Assembly: GCA_965208975.1 (NCBI GenBank)
Contig: CBDBQH010000003.1
Coordinates: forward strand, 186,001-250,000
From: G963663315 sp965208975
GTDB taxonomy: Bacteria; Pseudomonadota; Gammaproteobacteria; Arenicellales; Poriferihabitantaceae
Length of the DNA: 64,000 nt
Reading direction: 5' to 3'
Positions 16,819-26,538 of the stretch are shown piece after piece. Numbering within the stretch: the first letter of the stretch is position 1; each line of letters begins with the position of its first letter. Under the pieces are notes generated by a model that was not told the DNA's origin, did not search any database, and saw only the letters and a list, made by a program, of their open reading frames with translations. The translations under genes and the position numbers were made by a program.

Positions 16819-17799
16819 ATGAATCCCATGGCGTCAAACACCAGCTACCATCCCGAAAAACCCATTCCGGTTCCGCCCTTGTATGCCTGGCCACCGCAAC
16901 CCCTGGCATCGCTGCGCTATCTGTTCATCAATCTGGCATACCCCTGGGGATACATTTTTGTCATCCTGTCCGTGATTTTGTGGCAATGGTTTACGCCTTC
17001 CATGGCGACCATGGCGACGTTGTCTGTAGACTGGATGGCTCTGATCTGGCTACGCAACGCCGCGGTACTGACCCTGTTCGCCGGCGGCCTCCACTGGTGG
17101 CTTTACATCCGCCGCCGTCAAGGGAACGACTACAAGTTCAATGTTCCGTGGATGGCGCGAGACGACGCGCGTTTCACATTCAACGATCAGGTCAAGGACA
17201 ACATGTTCTGGAGTCTCGCCAGTGGCGTCACAATCTGGTCATTGTATGAGTGCTTCACCTGGTGGTGGTATGCCTCGGGACATATTAAGTGGCTCAGTTT
17301 CCATGAGACCCCGGCCTGGGTCATCCTCATGACTTTCGGCGTAGTGTTCTGGTCAACCTTGCACTTCTACCTGAATCATCGACTGCTCCACTGGCGTCCG
17401 CTTTTCAACATCGCCCACGACCTGCATCATCGCAACTCCAACACCGGCCCCTGGAGCGGCATTTCCATGCACCCGGTGGAGCATCTGATCTATTTCACCC
17501 TGTTTTTCCTCTGGTGGGTTGTGCCGATACATCCCGCGCTACTGATCATGACCGGGCTTTATCAGGGTGTCAGCCCGGCAATATCCCATTCGGGATTCAA
17601 CCGTCTCAAACTGGCCGGTGGAATCGAGGTGCCGGCTGGCGACTACTTCCACCATCTCCATCACCGCTTCTTTCATGTCAATTACGGCAACACCCCAACG
17701 CCAGTGGACAAACTTGCGGGCAGCTGGCACGACGGCAGCGCCGCCGGCAAAGCGCTGGTCAAACAACGGATGCGAAAGCTGGGCAATCCAGGTTCCTGA
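16819..17799 (+). CDS. Sterol desaturase/fatty acid hydroxylase superfamily protein
   Basis: 326 residues, integral membrane, with hydrophobic stretches at about 35-55, 70-100, 130-150 and 160-180. The di-iron histidine boxes are clear: HFYLNH (HX4H, near residue 181), HDLHH (near 201) and HHLHH (near 276), with a further HPVEH. The superfamily hydroxylates or desaturates lipids, carotenoids or sterols at the membrane. It is transcribed away from the RiPP cluster from the shared 193 bp gap, so a link to the peptide is possible but unproven. GAGGA 3 bp before the ATG at 16819 supports this start; a second ATG lies at 16828. The substrate is unknown. Confidence 0.87.
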   Translation: MNPMASNTSYHPEKPIPVPPLYAWPPQPLASLRYLFINLAYPWGYIFVILSVILWQWFTPSMATMATLSVDWMALIWLRNAAVLTLFAGGLHWWLYIRRRQGNDYKFNVPWMARDDARFTFNDQVKDNMFWSLASGVTIWSLYECFTWWWYASGHIKWLSFHETPAWVILMTFGVVFWSTLHFYLNHRLLHWRPLFNIAHDLHHRNSNTGPWSGISMHPVEHLIYFTLFFLWWVVPIHPALLIMTGLYQGVSPAISHSGFNRLKLAGGIEVPAGDYFHHLHHRFFHVNYGNTPTPVDKLAGSWHDGSAAGKALVKQRMRKLGNPGS

Positions 17800-17825
17800 T
17801 CACATCGACACCCGGGACGGACCGG

Positions 17826-17944
17826 GGACTCAATCCGCATCAGACGCAATCACTCCCTCCTGGAGGGGAAGTCCAATCCGCATCAGACGCATCACTCCCC
17901 CCTGGAGGGGGAGTCAAATCCGCGAAGCGGATTTGGTGGGGGCA
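17826..17944. repeat. Palindromic repeat cluster between hydroxylase and dmdA
   Basis: Three tandem, partly degenerate units of the CACTCCCCCC-N-GGGGGAGTCA family. The last is complete, including the inner stem AATCCGC/GCGGATT and the closing GGTGGGGG. The dmdA stop codon lies within it. Confidence 0.9.
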
Positions 17945-19062
17945 ACCCGCTCCCAGCTCCGCCTCACCACTTCGACTCGTCGCCGTTCCCCGCACCCAGG
18001 CTCTACAGACAGGATATTGCCCGGCTCACTGTACCCGATTTGCACCTTCGCAAAAGCGATATTGGAAGCATATTTCCTGGAATACGCCAGACTGGTCACA
18101 ATCCCCACCGGGTGACCGCTGCTGTCGAGCAGGTTCCAGGTGTGGCGAGGTGACGACAACTCATCGCCACTGACCAGGATATAAACCAGGGCATTTTTTA
18201 TTCCCGCCCGCAAAATCCGGCCAAGCGCCGGATATGACAGGCATTCGGCTTGCTTTTCCAGATCAAAAAAGCGATCAAGCCCGATTTCATAAGGATTATC
18301 CGCCAACGTCATATCATTGCCATAAGACAACAACCCCCGTTCTATCCGGTCAACCTGATTGGGACAGCCAGCGCGAATATGGTACTTCTGCCCAACCTGC
18401 CAGATCGCATCCCACAACGCAAGCCCCTTCGCAGAATCCTCAAGATAAATCTCGAATCCACCCTGCCCGCCCCAGCCAGAGCGGGCGATGATCAGATCCA
18501 TATCCGCGATACGGGCCCGAACATAGCGGAAAAATTGTAACTCCCTGATTTCTTCACCCACTATTTCAGCCATCAGATCATCAGCCTTCGGACCCTGAAT
18601 CGCCAACGGACTGACATCAGGCATGAACACATCAACATCCAGCTTCCGCCCACAGGCAATCCCCTTCAGCCACAACAAAACGCCGGAATCCGAAATCGAC
18701 ACCCAGTAACGGTCATCAGCCAGTTTGAGCAGGAGAGGATCATTCACAATTCCACCCTGTTCATCCACCAGAATCGCATACATACACTGACCAACCCGGC
18801 ATCGGGATATATCTCTCGGAGTGACCAGCTCCACCAGTTTCAGAGCATCGCGGCCGGTCACCTCAACCTGACGCTGACACGACACATCCCAGATTTGCAC
18901 ATGTTCGCACAGATGTTCGTAATCCTCCTGAGAAGAGCGGAACACGGACGCAAGCGGCGCATGATTGTAGACCGTAAACAGGCGGGCGCCCTGTTCAAAC
19001 ACACGATTTTCAAAAGGCGTTTTCCCGATTCGCCGGGACAAAATCAGTCGAGACTCCTTCAT
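17914..19062 (-). CDS. dmdA: Dimethylsulfoniopropionate demethylase DmdA (GcvT-like)
   Basis: 382 residues from the ATG at 19062, which gives the usual DmdA start (LSRRIGKTPFENRV). Family hallmarks follow: FTVYNHAPLASVFRS, DYEHLCEHVQIWDVSCQRQV, LVTPRDISRCRVGQCMY, DVSPLAIQGPKADDLM and RSGWGGQGGFEIY. These match tetrahydrofolate-dependent DMSP demethylases better than glycine-cleavage T proteins. The enzyme moves a methyl group from DMSP to tetrahydrofolate, giving methylmercaptopropionate. It is divergent from a DmdB-like CoA ligase, which would act next. The last ~8 residues and the stop are supplied by a palindromic repeat, so the C terminus is extended or replaced relative to the ancestor. 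Confidence 0.85.
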   Translation of the reverse strand: MKESRLILSRRIGKTPFENRVFEQGARLFTVYNHAPLASVFRSSQEDYEHLCEHVQIWDVSCQRQVEVTGRDALKLVELVTPRDISRCRVGQCMYAILVDEQGGIVNDPLLLKLADDRYWVSISDSGVLLWLKGIACGRKLDVDVFMPDVSPLAIQGPKADDLMAEIVGEEIRELQFFRYVRARIADMDLIIARSGWGGQGGFEIYLEDSAKGLALWDAIWQVGQKYHIRAGCPNQVDRIERGLLSYGNDMTLADNPYEIGLDRFFDLEKQAECLSYPALGRILRAGIKNALVYILVSGDELSSPRHTWNLLDSSGHPVGIVTSLAYSRKYASNIAFAKVQIGYSEPGNILSVEPGCGERRRVEVVRRSWERVAPTKSASRI

Positions 19063-19190
19063 AAATGCAGAACGGTTATACGATAGCCAAAACAGGTCGG
19101 GATTATGCACCGAAAACCCGGTTGAAGGAAAACAAATTGCCATGTTGTTCCAGTATAAAGTATAGTTATCCAACTGATGAGGTAGTATCA

Positions 19191-19247
19191 ATCACTCCCC
19201 CCGCAGACCGGGGAGTCAAATCCGCCACGCGGATTTGGTGGGGGGAA
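19191..19247. repeat. Single palindromic repeat in the dmdA-dmdB intergenic region
   Basis: One unit: ATCACTCCCCCC, a variant loop, GGGGAGTCA, inner stem AATCCGC/GCGGATT, closing TGGTGGGGGGA. It sits in the divergent promoter region and may affect either promoter. Confidence 0.9.
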
Positions 19248-19294
19248 GGCGACTACGACAGAAAAATAAAACAAACGAAACGAAAAAAACCGAA

Positions 19295-21034
19295 ATGAAA
19301 GAAAATTACGACATCCTGGACCAGGTAAAAGGTCTCAACTACGTAGAACTTACCCCGATTTCGTTCCTGCAACGCGCCAGCGAAGTCTATGAGGACCATC
19401 CGGGAATCGTCTACGGTAACCGCACCTCAACCTGGAAAGAAGTCTCGAAACGATGCCGCAGGCTATCGGACGGACTGAGAAAACTGGGAATCAGTCGGGG
19501 TGACACCGTATCCATCATGGCCGCCAACACCCCGCAACTGGCGGAAGCCCATTTCGGTGTTCCGATGTCAGGCGGGGTATTGAACGCGATCAATACCCGG
19601 CTTGACACAGGTACGATTGCCTTCATCCTGGCACACAGCGATGCCCGGGTTCTGATCACCGACACCCATTTTTCCGATGTGGTTTCAAAAGCCCTGGCAA
19701 CACTGGACAACCCGCCCATCGTGATTGACATTATCGACGATCAGGCGGAGGACATCACTCCCCCCTTGAGGGGGAGTCAAATCCGCAAAGCGGATTTGGT
19801 GGGGGGTAATCACTCCCCCCTTGAGGGGGAGTCACAATCCGCGATAGCGGATTTGGTGGGGGGAAACCAACGCCTCGGCGACATGACCTACGAGGAACTG
19901 CTCGACAGCGGAGACGAAAACAGCGACTGGGGCATGCCCGAATCCGAATGGCAGGCTCTGACACTGAACTACACTTCCGGCACCAGTGGACAACCCAAAG
20001 GCGTAGTCTATCATCATCGCGGCTCTTACCTGATGTCGATGGGTACGGTCGCGGCCTGGCAAATCCCGAAATTCGCCCGCTACCTGTATACCGTCCCGAT
20101 GTTCCATTGCAATGGCTGGGGACATGTCTGGAGCATAGCCCTGATGGGCGGCACATTAATCTGCAATCGGGTAGTCAGCGCCGAAAACATCTTCGCCGCA
20201 ATGCGGGATCATCAGATCACCCATTTCGGGGCGGCGCCAATTGTCCTCGCCATGCTGGCCAACGCGCCGGACCATATCAGGTACATCCCCGAGCATACCG
20301 TCCAGGTGATGACGGCTGGCGCCCCGCCTCCAAGCAAGGTACTGGAAAAGACCCAGCAGCTTGGATTGAATGTGATTCATGTATACGGCCTCACCGAAAC
20401 ATACGGTCATGTTATGTTATGCGACTGGAAAACCGAATGGTCGAATTTAACCGATGAAGAACAGGCTGAAATCAAATCCCGGCAGGGTGTCCGGTTCCCG
20501 AACATGCAGGAAGCCAGAGTTATTGATGTCAATTCCGGTGAAATGGCGCCGGCTGATGGACAGACAATCGGGGAAATCGTCCTGCGCGGCAACCCGATCA
20601 TGAAGGGTTACTACAAAAGCCCCGAAGCTACTGCCGAAGCGTTCCGGGATGGCTGGTTCCATAGCGGCGACCTCGCGGTAGTGCATCCGGATGGTTATCT
20701 GGAAATCAAGGACAGACTCAAGGACATCATCATATCGGGCGGAGAAAACATCTCCTCCATTGAAGTCGAATCGACCCTTTACAAATTCCCGGCCGTCGCC
20801 GCCGCCGCGGTAGTCGCCAAGCCGGATGAAAAATGGGGAGAGACCCCCTGCGCGTTTGTCGAACTAAAACCCGGCGAAGAAGCCACCGAAGAAGAAATCA
20901 TCGCGTTCTGCCGACAAAACATGGCCAGCTACAAACGCCCGAAACATATCGTATTCCTCGAACTGCCAAAAACCTCCACCGGGAAAATCCAGAAGTTCAA
21001 GCTGCGTGAAATGGTAGTCAACGGAGACGCATGA
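19295..21034 (+). CDS. Acyl-CoA ligase, probably DmdB-like (methylmercaptopropionate-CoA ligase)
   Basis: 579 residues from the ATG at 19295, where homology begins (the frame runs open to 19235). This is an ANL-superfamily enzyme: P-loop LNYTSGTSGQPKGV, MFHCNGWGH, GLTETYG, YLEIKDRLKDIIISGGENIS and the acyl-adenylate Lys in TSTGKIQKF. It resembles the DmdB family of short/medium-chain ligases; the divergent dmdA supports MMPA as a substrate, but this is inference. Residues ~154-190 are encoded by two palindromic repeats inserted in frame at a surface loop between IDIIDDQAE and RLGDMTYEELL. The first is read as ITPPLRGSQIRKADLVGG and the second in another frame as NHSPLEGES plus AIADLVGG. All catalytic motifs are intact, so the insertion is probably tolerated. 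Confidence 0.8.
   Translation: MKENYDILDQVKGLNYVELTPISFLQRASEVYEDHPGIVYGNRTSTWKEVSKRCRRLSDGLRKLGISRGDTVSIMAANTPQLAEAHFGVPMSGGVLNAINTRLDTGTIAFILAHSDARVLITDTHFSDVVSKALATLDNPPIVIDIIDDQAEDITPPLRGSQIRKADLVGGNHSPLEGESQSAIADLVGGNQRLGDMTYEELLDSGDENSDWGMPESEWQALTLNYTSGTSGQPKGVVYHHRGSYLMSMGTVAAWQIPKFARYLYTVPMFHCNGWGHVWSIALMGGTLICNRVVSAENIFAAMRDHQITHFGAAPIVLAMLANAPDHIRYIPEHTVQVMTAGAPPPSKVLEKTQQLGLNVIHVYGLTETYGHVMLCDWKTEWSNLTDEEQAEIKSRQGVRFPNMQEARVIDVNSGEMAPADGQTIGEIVLRGNPIMKGYYKSPEATAEAFRDGWFHSGDLAVVHPDGYLEIKDRLKDIIISGGENISSIEVESTLYKFPAVAAAAVVAKPDEKWGETPCAFVELKPGEEATEEEIIAFCRQNMASYKRPKHIVFLELPKTSTGKIQKFKLREMVVNGDA
19754..19865. repeat. Two palindromic repeats inserted in frame in the dmdB-like gene
   Basis: Two tandem units with starts 55 bp apart. 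Since 55 is not a multiple of 3, the two copies are translated in different frames, both open. Confidence 0.92.
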
Positions 21035-21073
21035 TCATATTACAGGCAGCCCGTGGCACAAGCACATAAAACC

Positions 21074-21337
21074 AATCACTCCCCCCTTGAGGGGGAGTCA
21101 CAGAAGCCGAGCCATAAGGCGACGGCTGATGTGGTGGGGGGAAATCACTCCCCCCTTGAGGGGGAGTCACTGAAGCCGAGCCATAAGGCGACGGCTGATG
21201 TGGTGGGGGGAAATCACTCCCCCCTTGAGGGGGAGTCACAGAAGCCGAGCCATAAGGCGACGGCTGATGTGGTGGGGGGAAATCACTCCCCCCTTGAGGG
21301 GGAGTCAAATCCGCGATAGCGGATTTGGTGGGGGGAC
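21074..21337. repeat. Tandem array of four palindromic repeats between dmdB and hsdM
   Basis: Units begin at 21074, 21143, 21212 and 21281, an exact 69 bp period. The first three have a longer inner stem (AAGCCGAGC ... GCGACGGCTG); the fourth has the short AATCCGCGATAGCGGATT stem. This array fills the 331 bp between the two genes; no gene is otherwise seen there. It reads open (NHSPLEGES, KPSHKATADVVGG) in one frame and may also act as an mRNA hairpin or terminator region. Confidence 0.95.
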
Positions 21338-21365
21338 AAACCGACAGAGCGGGAACCAAAACAAA

Positions 21366-23035
<1,670 letters not shown>

Positions 23036-23039
<4 letters not shown>

Positions 23040-23461
23040 ATATAGACACAACATTCCTGCATCGCTGCATCAACGCACTGGAACTCGCCTTTGGAGAGAT
23101 TGGTAAACTCCAGGAATCGGACGAGGTCTTTTACGATATTTATCGCGCCGCATGCGTCAAGCAATTCGAGCTTGTACTGGAGCAAAGCGGAAAACTCATC
23201 AGAAAGAAACTGGCCGCGTACTTTGCCAGCAACCGACAAGCGGATCGTCTCATATTCAAGGACCTGTTCCGTCATGCGGCCAAACACGGACTAATGGAAC
23301 CGGAAGCGGCCGAACGCTGGCTTAACTACCGCGACAACCGCAACAATACGGCCCACGACTACGGCAAGGACTTCGCTGAAACCACACTAAAACTGTTACC
23401 AGAGTTCATCACAGACGCGAAGGCGCTGGCCGACACATTAGGAACAGTGGCGGATGACTGA
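23036..23461 (+). CDS. HepT-like HEPN toxin (first copy)
   Basis: 141 residues, all-helical, of the HI0074/HEPN 'nucleotidyltransferase substrate-binding' family. The RX4HXY motif is present as RNNTAHDY near residue 105. In HepT proteins this motif forms the RNase site, and its Tyr is AMPylated by MntA. The ATG overlaps the hsdM stop by 4 bp, and the gene overlaps the following MNT gene by 8 bp, as in paired hepT-mntA modules. Embedding between hsdM and hsdS is the notable part. Function is inferred from motif and context. Confidence 0.82.
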
Positions 23462-23783
23462 CCGACTGCACCTGCTGCCCAAGCACCGGAAAATACTGGA
23501 ATCGCTTCTGCGAGAGCACCTTCCCGACATTGAGGTCTGGGCCTATGGCAGCCGAATCACCGGACGCAGCCATGACGGCAGCGACCTTGATCTGGTTTTG
23601 CGCGGACCAAACCTGCAAGAGATTCCGATAGGCCAGTTAGGGGATTTCGAGGAAGCAGTGCGCGAATCGACAATTCCATTTCTCGTCGAAGCACGAGACT
23701 GGGCAAGACTGCCGGAGAGGTTTCACGGCGAGATTGAACGGAATTATGTGAAAATGAAAGTTAAGAGGAGGAGAAAATGTTAG
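23454..23783 (+). CDS. MntA-like minimal nucleotidyltransferase (antitoxin, first copy)
   Basis: 109 residues. It has the MntA signature GSX10DXD: YGSRITGRSHDGSDLDLVL near residues 31-49. A later acidic position (EARDW near residue 78) could supply the third catalytic Asp/Glu. MntA proteins inactivate HepT by transferring AMP groups to its motif tyrosine. The gene overlaps the upstream HepT gene and the downstream second HepT gene by 8 and 7 bp, so the set is coupled in translation. Confidence 0.85.
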   Translation: MTDRLHLLPKHRKILESLLREHLPDIEVWAYGSRITGRSHDGSDLDLVLRGPNLQEIPIGQLGDFEEAVRESTIPFLVEARDWARLPERFHGEIERNYVKMKVKRRRKC

Positions 23784-24190
23784 ACGAGAAACCCGGAATC
23801 AGTCCTTTCGAGCGAGCTATTCAGCGCCTCAAAGAAGGCTTGTCAAGGCATCAATCGGACACGAGCGATACACAGATCCGTGACGGCCTGATCCAGCGAT
23901 TCGAGTTCACTTACGAACAGGGGCATAAGATTTTGAAACGCTATCTGGAATACACATCCGCAAACCCTGAACAGTTCGACGAAATGAGCTTTCAAGGCTT
24001 GATCCGTACAGGAAACGAACAGGGCTTGTTACTTGGCGAATGGCCTGACTGGCGCAGGTACCGTGAAATGCGATCAAGAACAAGCCATACTTATAACGAA
24101 GATGTCGCACTGGAGGTAGTTAGTGAAATTCCGGGCTTTCTTGAAGAAGCGATCTATCTGTATGACAGATTACGGGAACGTCTGGTATGA
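23777..24190 (+). CDS. HepT-like HEPN toxin (second copy)
   Basis: 137 residues of the same HI0074/HEPN family, diverged from the first copy. The RX4HXY motif is RSRTSHTY near residues 99-106, and FEFTYEQGHKILKRYLE matches the helix that packs against MNT partners. The stop overlaps the ATG of the MNT-HsdS fusion by 4 bp, so the natural partner of this toxin appears to be the MNT domain fused to HsdS. Confidence 0.85.
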   Translation: MLDEKPGISPFERAIQRLKEGLSRHQSDTSDTQIRDGLIQRFEFTYEQGHKILKRYLEYTSANPEQFDEMSFQGLIRTGNEQGLLLGEWPDWRRYREMRSRTSHTYNEDVALEVVSEIPGFLEEAIYLYDRLRERLV

Positions 24191-26418
24191 GCGGGATATC
24201 ACCGCAAATTGATCTTCGCCCCGACCATTGGGGCATCGTGCGATACATTCTCCGCTGGCATTTGCCAGACTGTAAAGTTTTAGCTTTTGGGTCGCGTGTG
24301 GGCTGGACAGCAAAAAAGTATTCCGATTTGGATCTCGCTATCCTGGGAGATGAACCCCAATCGCTGGATTTAATCTCTGCACTGTCGGAGGCTTTTGAAG
24401 AGTCGGATCTTCCATTCAAGGTTGATATCGTGGATTGGGCATTAATTGACGAGATATTCCGCAACATAATCCACTGTAATTACGTAACTGTGCAGGACCC
24501 GTTTGTCAAATTCGGAGAAATTGCAACGTTGGTTCGGGACACTATATTACCAGACGAAATGAGCAACCTGACATATATTGGGCTTGAGCATATTGGCGAG
24601 AACAGCCTTGGTCTAACAGGAACAGGATCAGCGAAAGATGTAAAGAGTACAAAATTCAGATTCAATAAAGGCGACATTCTTTTTGGTAAACTTCGACCAT
24701 ACTTCAGAAAGATTATTCGTACCCGCATAGACGGGATTTGCTCAACAGATATTTGGGTAGTTCGCCCTGCATTGAGTATCGATCCAGGCTACCTGTTCTA
24801 TCTGATGGCATCTCCAGATTTTGTCGATTGTGCTGTTCGAGGTTCGGAAGGAACAAGAATGCCAAGAGCAAAATGGGAGTTCGTGGCACGTCAAAATTTT
24901 CCAGTCCCTCCCCTCCCCGAACAACGCGCCATCGCCCACATCCTCGGCACACTGGACGACAAGATCGAACTGAACCGGCGCACGAACGAGACGCTGGAAG
25001 CAATGGCCCGCGCCCTGTTCAAATCCTGGTTCGTAGATTTCGACCCCGTCCGCGCCAAGATGACCCTAAATCACTCCCCCCTTGAGGGGGAGTCGGCGAT
25101 ACAAGAGCGTAGCTCGCCGGAGAGCCGGTGGGGGGAACAACCGATGCCCCTCGCAGAAAACCGATGGGCACAACTCAAACGCTCCTACCCCGAAAAAACC
25201 CTGAACCGGGCGAAATCCCTGCGCCAGAACCGAACCGACGCAGAAGGACTGCTCTGGCACTACCTGCGCAACAAACAACTGGACGGCCACAAATTCCGCC
25301 GCCAACAACCTGTCGGCCCATATATTGTCGATCTCGCCTGCTTGCCAGAAAAGCTGCTCATCGAACTGGACGGCGGCCAGCACGCCGACCAGGAAACCTA
25401 CGACGAGCAACGCGACCAATTCCTTCAAAGCCAGGGATACCGGGTTCTACGCTTCTGGAACAACCAGGTTTTCGATAACTGCTTCGCCGTACTGGAACAG
25501 ATATACCAGGCACTCAATCACTCCCCGCCGCAACATCACTCCCCCCTTGAGGGGGAGTCACATTCCGCGATAGCGGATGTGGTGGGCGACATCACTCCCC
25601 CCTTGAGGGGGAGTCACAATCCGCAAAGCGGATTTGGTGGGGGGAACAACAATCAGATGGCAAAAACCGACATCCCCCCACCGGCTCTCCGGCGGGCTGA
25701 CGCCCTTGTATCGCCGACTCCCCCTCAAGGGGGGAGTGATTGGACCGTCGAACGCGCCCGTGCATATCTTGACCGGATGGACCCGGAAATCGCCGATTTG
25801 TTTCCCGACAGACTGGTTGACTCTGAATTGGGGGAGATACCGGAGGGGTGGGAAACCAAATCTTTGGATGAAATTGCTGATTTTCTCAACGGCTTGGCTC
25901 TCCAAAAGTTTCCCGCTTCGGATCCAGAGGACAGCTTGCCTGTCATAAAGATTGCCGAGATGCGCAACGGCATATCGGCAAAGTCCAACCGAGCCTCGTG
26001 CAATATTCCTGATAGGTATATTGTGAAAGACGGTGATTTCCTATTTTCTTGGTCCGGGAGTCTGCTTGCTAAATTCTGGACTGGAGACAAAGGTGCGCTT
26101 AATCAACACCTTTTTAAGGTAACATCAAATCAATACCCGCCATGGTTCTTCAGCCAGTGGATTTTTCATTACTTGGGGGGATTTCAAACGACTGCAGCAG
26201 CAAAAGCGACGACGATGGGTCATATCCAACGGAAGCACTTGAAAGAAGCCATCGCTTTCTGCCCTCCTAGCGATATGCTTATGCTTCTGGACGAGGCGAT
26301 TGGTACGCTTATAGATGTTTCGATAAAGAATGATTTGGAAATACACACATTGGCCCAGACTCGTGACACCCTCCTCCCCAAACTCATTTCCGGCGAGCTG
26401 CGCGTTGATGACAAATGA
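24187..26418 (+). CDS. hsdS: MNT nucleotidyltransferase-HsdS fusion: type I RM specificity subunit with an inserted DUF559 domain
   Basis: 743 residues; ordinary HsdS is ~400-450. Order: (1) residues 1-~100, an MntA-type domain with a complete GSX10DXD motif (FGSRVGWTAKKYSDLDLAI near residue 34); (2) residues ~105-295, first target-recognition domain and central repeat (PVPPLPEQRAIAHILGTLDD, ALFKSWFVDFDPVRAKM); (3) residues ~295-518, palindromic repeats around a DUF559 endonuclease-like domain (RTDAEGLLWHYLRNK, GPYIVDLACLPEKLLIELDGGQH, RVLRFWNNQV); (4) residues ~525-743, second recognition domain (DLFPDRLVDSELGEIPEGW to RDTLLPKLISGEL). HsdS joins again correctly on both sides of block 3, so the insertion hit the hinge. 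HsdS sets DNA specificity for HsdM and HsdR. The frame is uninterrupted. Confidence 0.9.
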   Translation: MSGISPQIDLRPDHWGIVRYILRWHLPDCKVLAFGSRVGWTAKKYSDLDLAILGDEPQSLDLISALSEAFEESDLPFKVDIVDWALIDEIFRNIIHCNYVTVQDPFVKFGEIATLVRDTILPDEMSNLTYIGLEHIGENSLGLTGTGSAKDVKSTKFRFNKGDILFGKLRPYFRKIIRTRIDGICSTDIWVVRPALSIDPGYLFYLMASPDFVDCAVRGSEGTRMPRAKWEFVARQNFPVPPLPEQRAIAHILGTLDDKIELNRRTNETLEAMARALFKSWFVDFDPVRAKMTLNHSPLEGESAIQERSSPESRWGEQPMPLAENRWAQLKRSYPEKTLNRAKSLRQNRTDAEGLLWHYLRNKQLDGHKFRRQQPVGPYIVDLACLPEKLLIELDGGQHADQETYDEQRDQFLQSQGYRVLRFWNNQVFDNCFAVLEQIYQALNHSPPQHHSPLEGESHSAIADVVGDITPPLRGSHNPQSGFGGGNNNQMAKTDIPPPALRRADALVSPTPPQGGSDWTVERARAYLDRMDPEIADLFPDRLVDSELGEIPEGWETKSLDEIADFLNGLALQKFPASDPEDSLPVIKIAEMRNGISAKSNRASCNIPDRYIVKDGDFLFSWSGSLLAKFWTGDKGALNQHLFKVTSNQYPPWFFSQWIFHYLGGFQTTAAAKATTMGHIQRKHLKEAIAFCPPSDMLMLLDEAIGTLIDVSIKNDLEIHTLAQTRDTLLPKLISGELRVDDK
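25069..25136 (+). repeat. Left terminal repeat of the DUF559 cassette
   Basis: AATCACTCCCCCC, TTGA loop, GGGGGAGTC, then an inner segment beginning GGCGATACAAG and ending GGAGAGCC, then GGTGGGGGGA. This inner variant is found in the window only at the two ends of the cassette. Confidence 0.9.
25516..25645 (+). repeat. Three direct palindromic units downstream of the DUF559 domain
   Basis: A truncated unit at 25516-25533 and two complete units at 25535-25588 and 25591-25645 with the AATCCGC/GCGGATT-type stem. They are translated as NHSPPQHHSPLEGES and then ITPPLRGSHNP, so the frame within the repeat shifts between units. Confidence 0.9.
25673..25741 (-). repeat. Right terminal repeat of the DUF559 cassette (inverted)
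   Basis: Reverse complement of the left terminal unit, with small differences in the central loop (GGGCGTCAGCC against GAGCGTAGC). Read on the plus strand it is open and encodes PALRRADALVSPTPPQGG. Confidence 0.9.
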
Positions 26419-26538
26419 TTTGCTACGCTGCCTTCTGAACTCCATGATAACTGAAATCAGCAATGACTGACAGTGTCGATTTTTGACAACTCCACTGAAT
26501 TGGTGCAGGATAAAGGATAATAATGGGAGGTATAGAAA

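Larger units (their letters stand above)
25069..25741. mobile_element. Inverted-repeat-bounded DUF559 cassette inside hsdS
   Basis: A 673 bp segment starts with a 68 bp palindromic unit at 25069-25136 and ends with a 69 bp unit at 25673-25741 in the opposite orientation. The two differ at only about three substitutions and one indel. Between them lies one DUF559-type domain (possible own ATG at 25144; putative PD-(D/E)XK residues in IVDLACLPEKLLIELDG), followed by a truncated unit and two further direct units. The whole segment is in frame with hsdS and interrupts its hinge. There is no known transposase. The layout suggests the repeats and the DUF559 nuclease move as a unit; that is inference. 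Confidence 0.75.

Noticed and set aside
21053..21319. An 88-codon frame made almost wholly of repeat translation
   Set aside because: It lies between genes, has no ribosome site and is explained by the tandem repeat array being open in that frame.
17826..21337. CRISPR array
   Set aside because: The repeated units are adjacent or scattered hairpins without unique spacers of regular length, and no cas gene is in the window.
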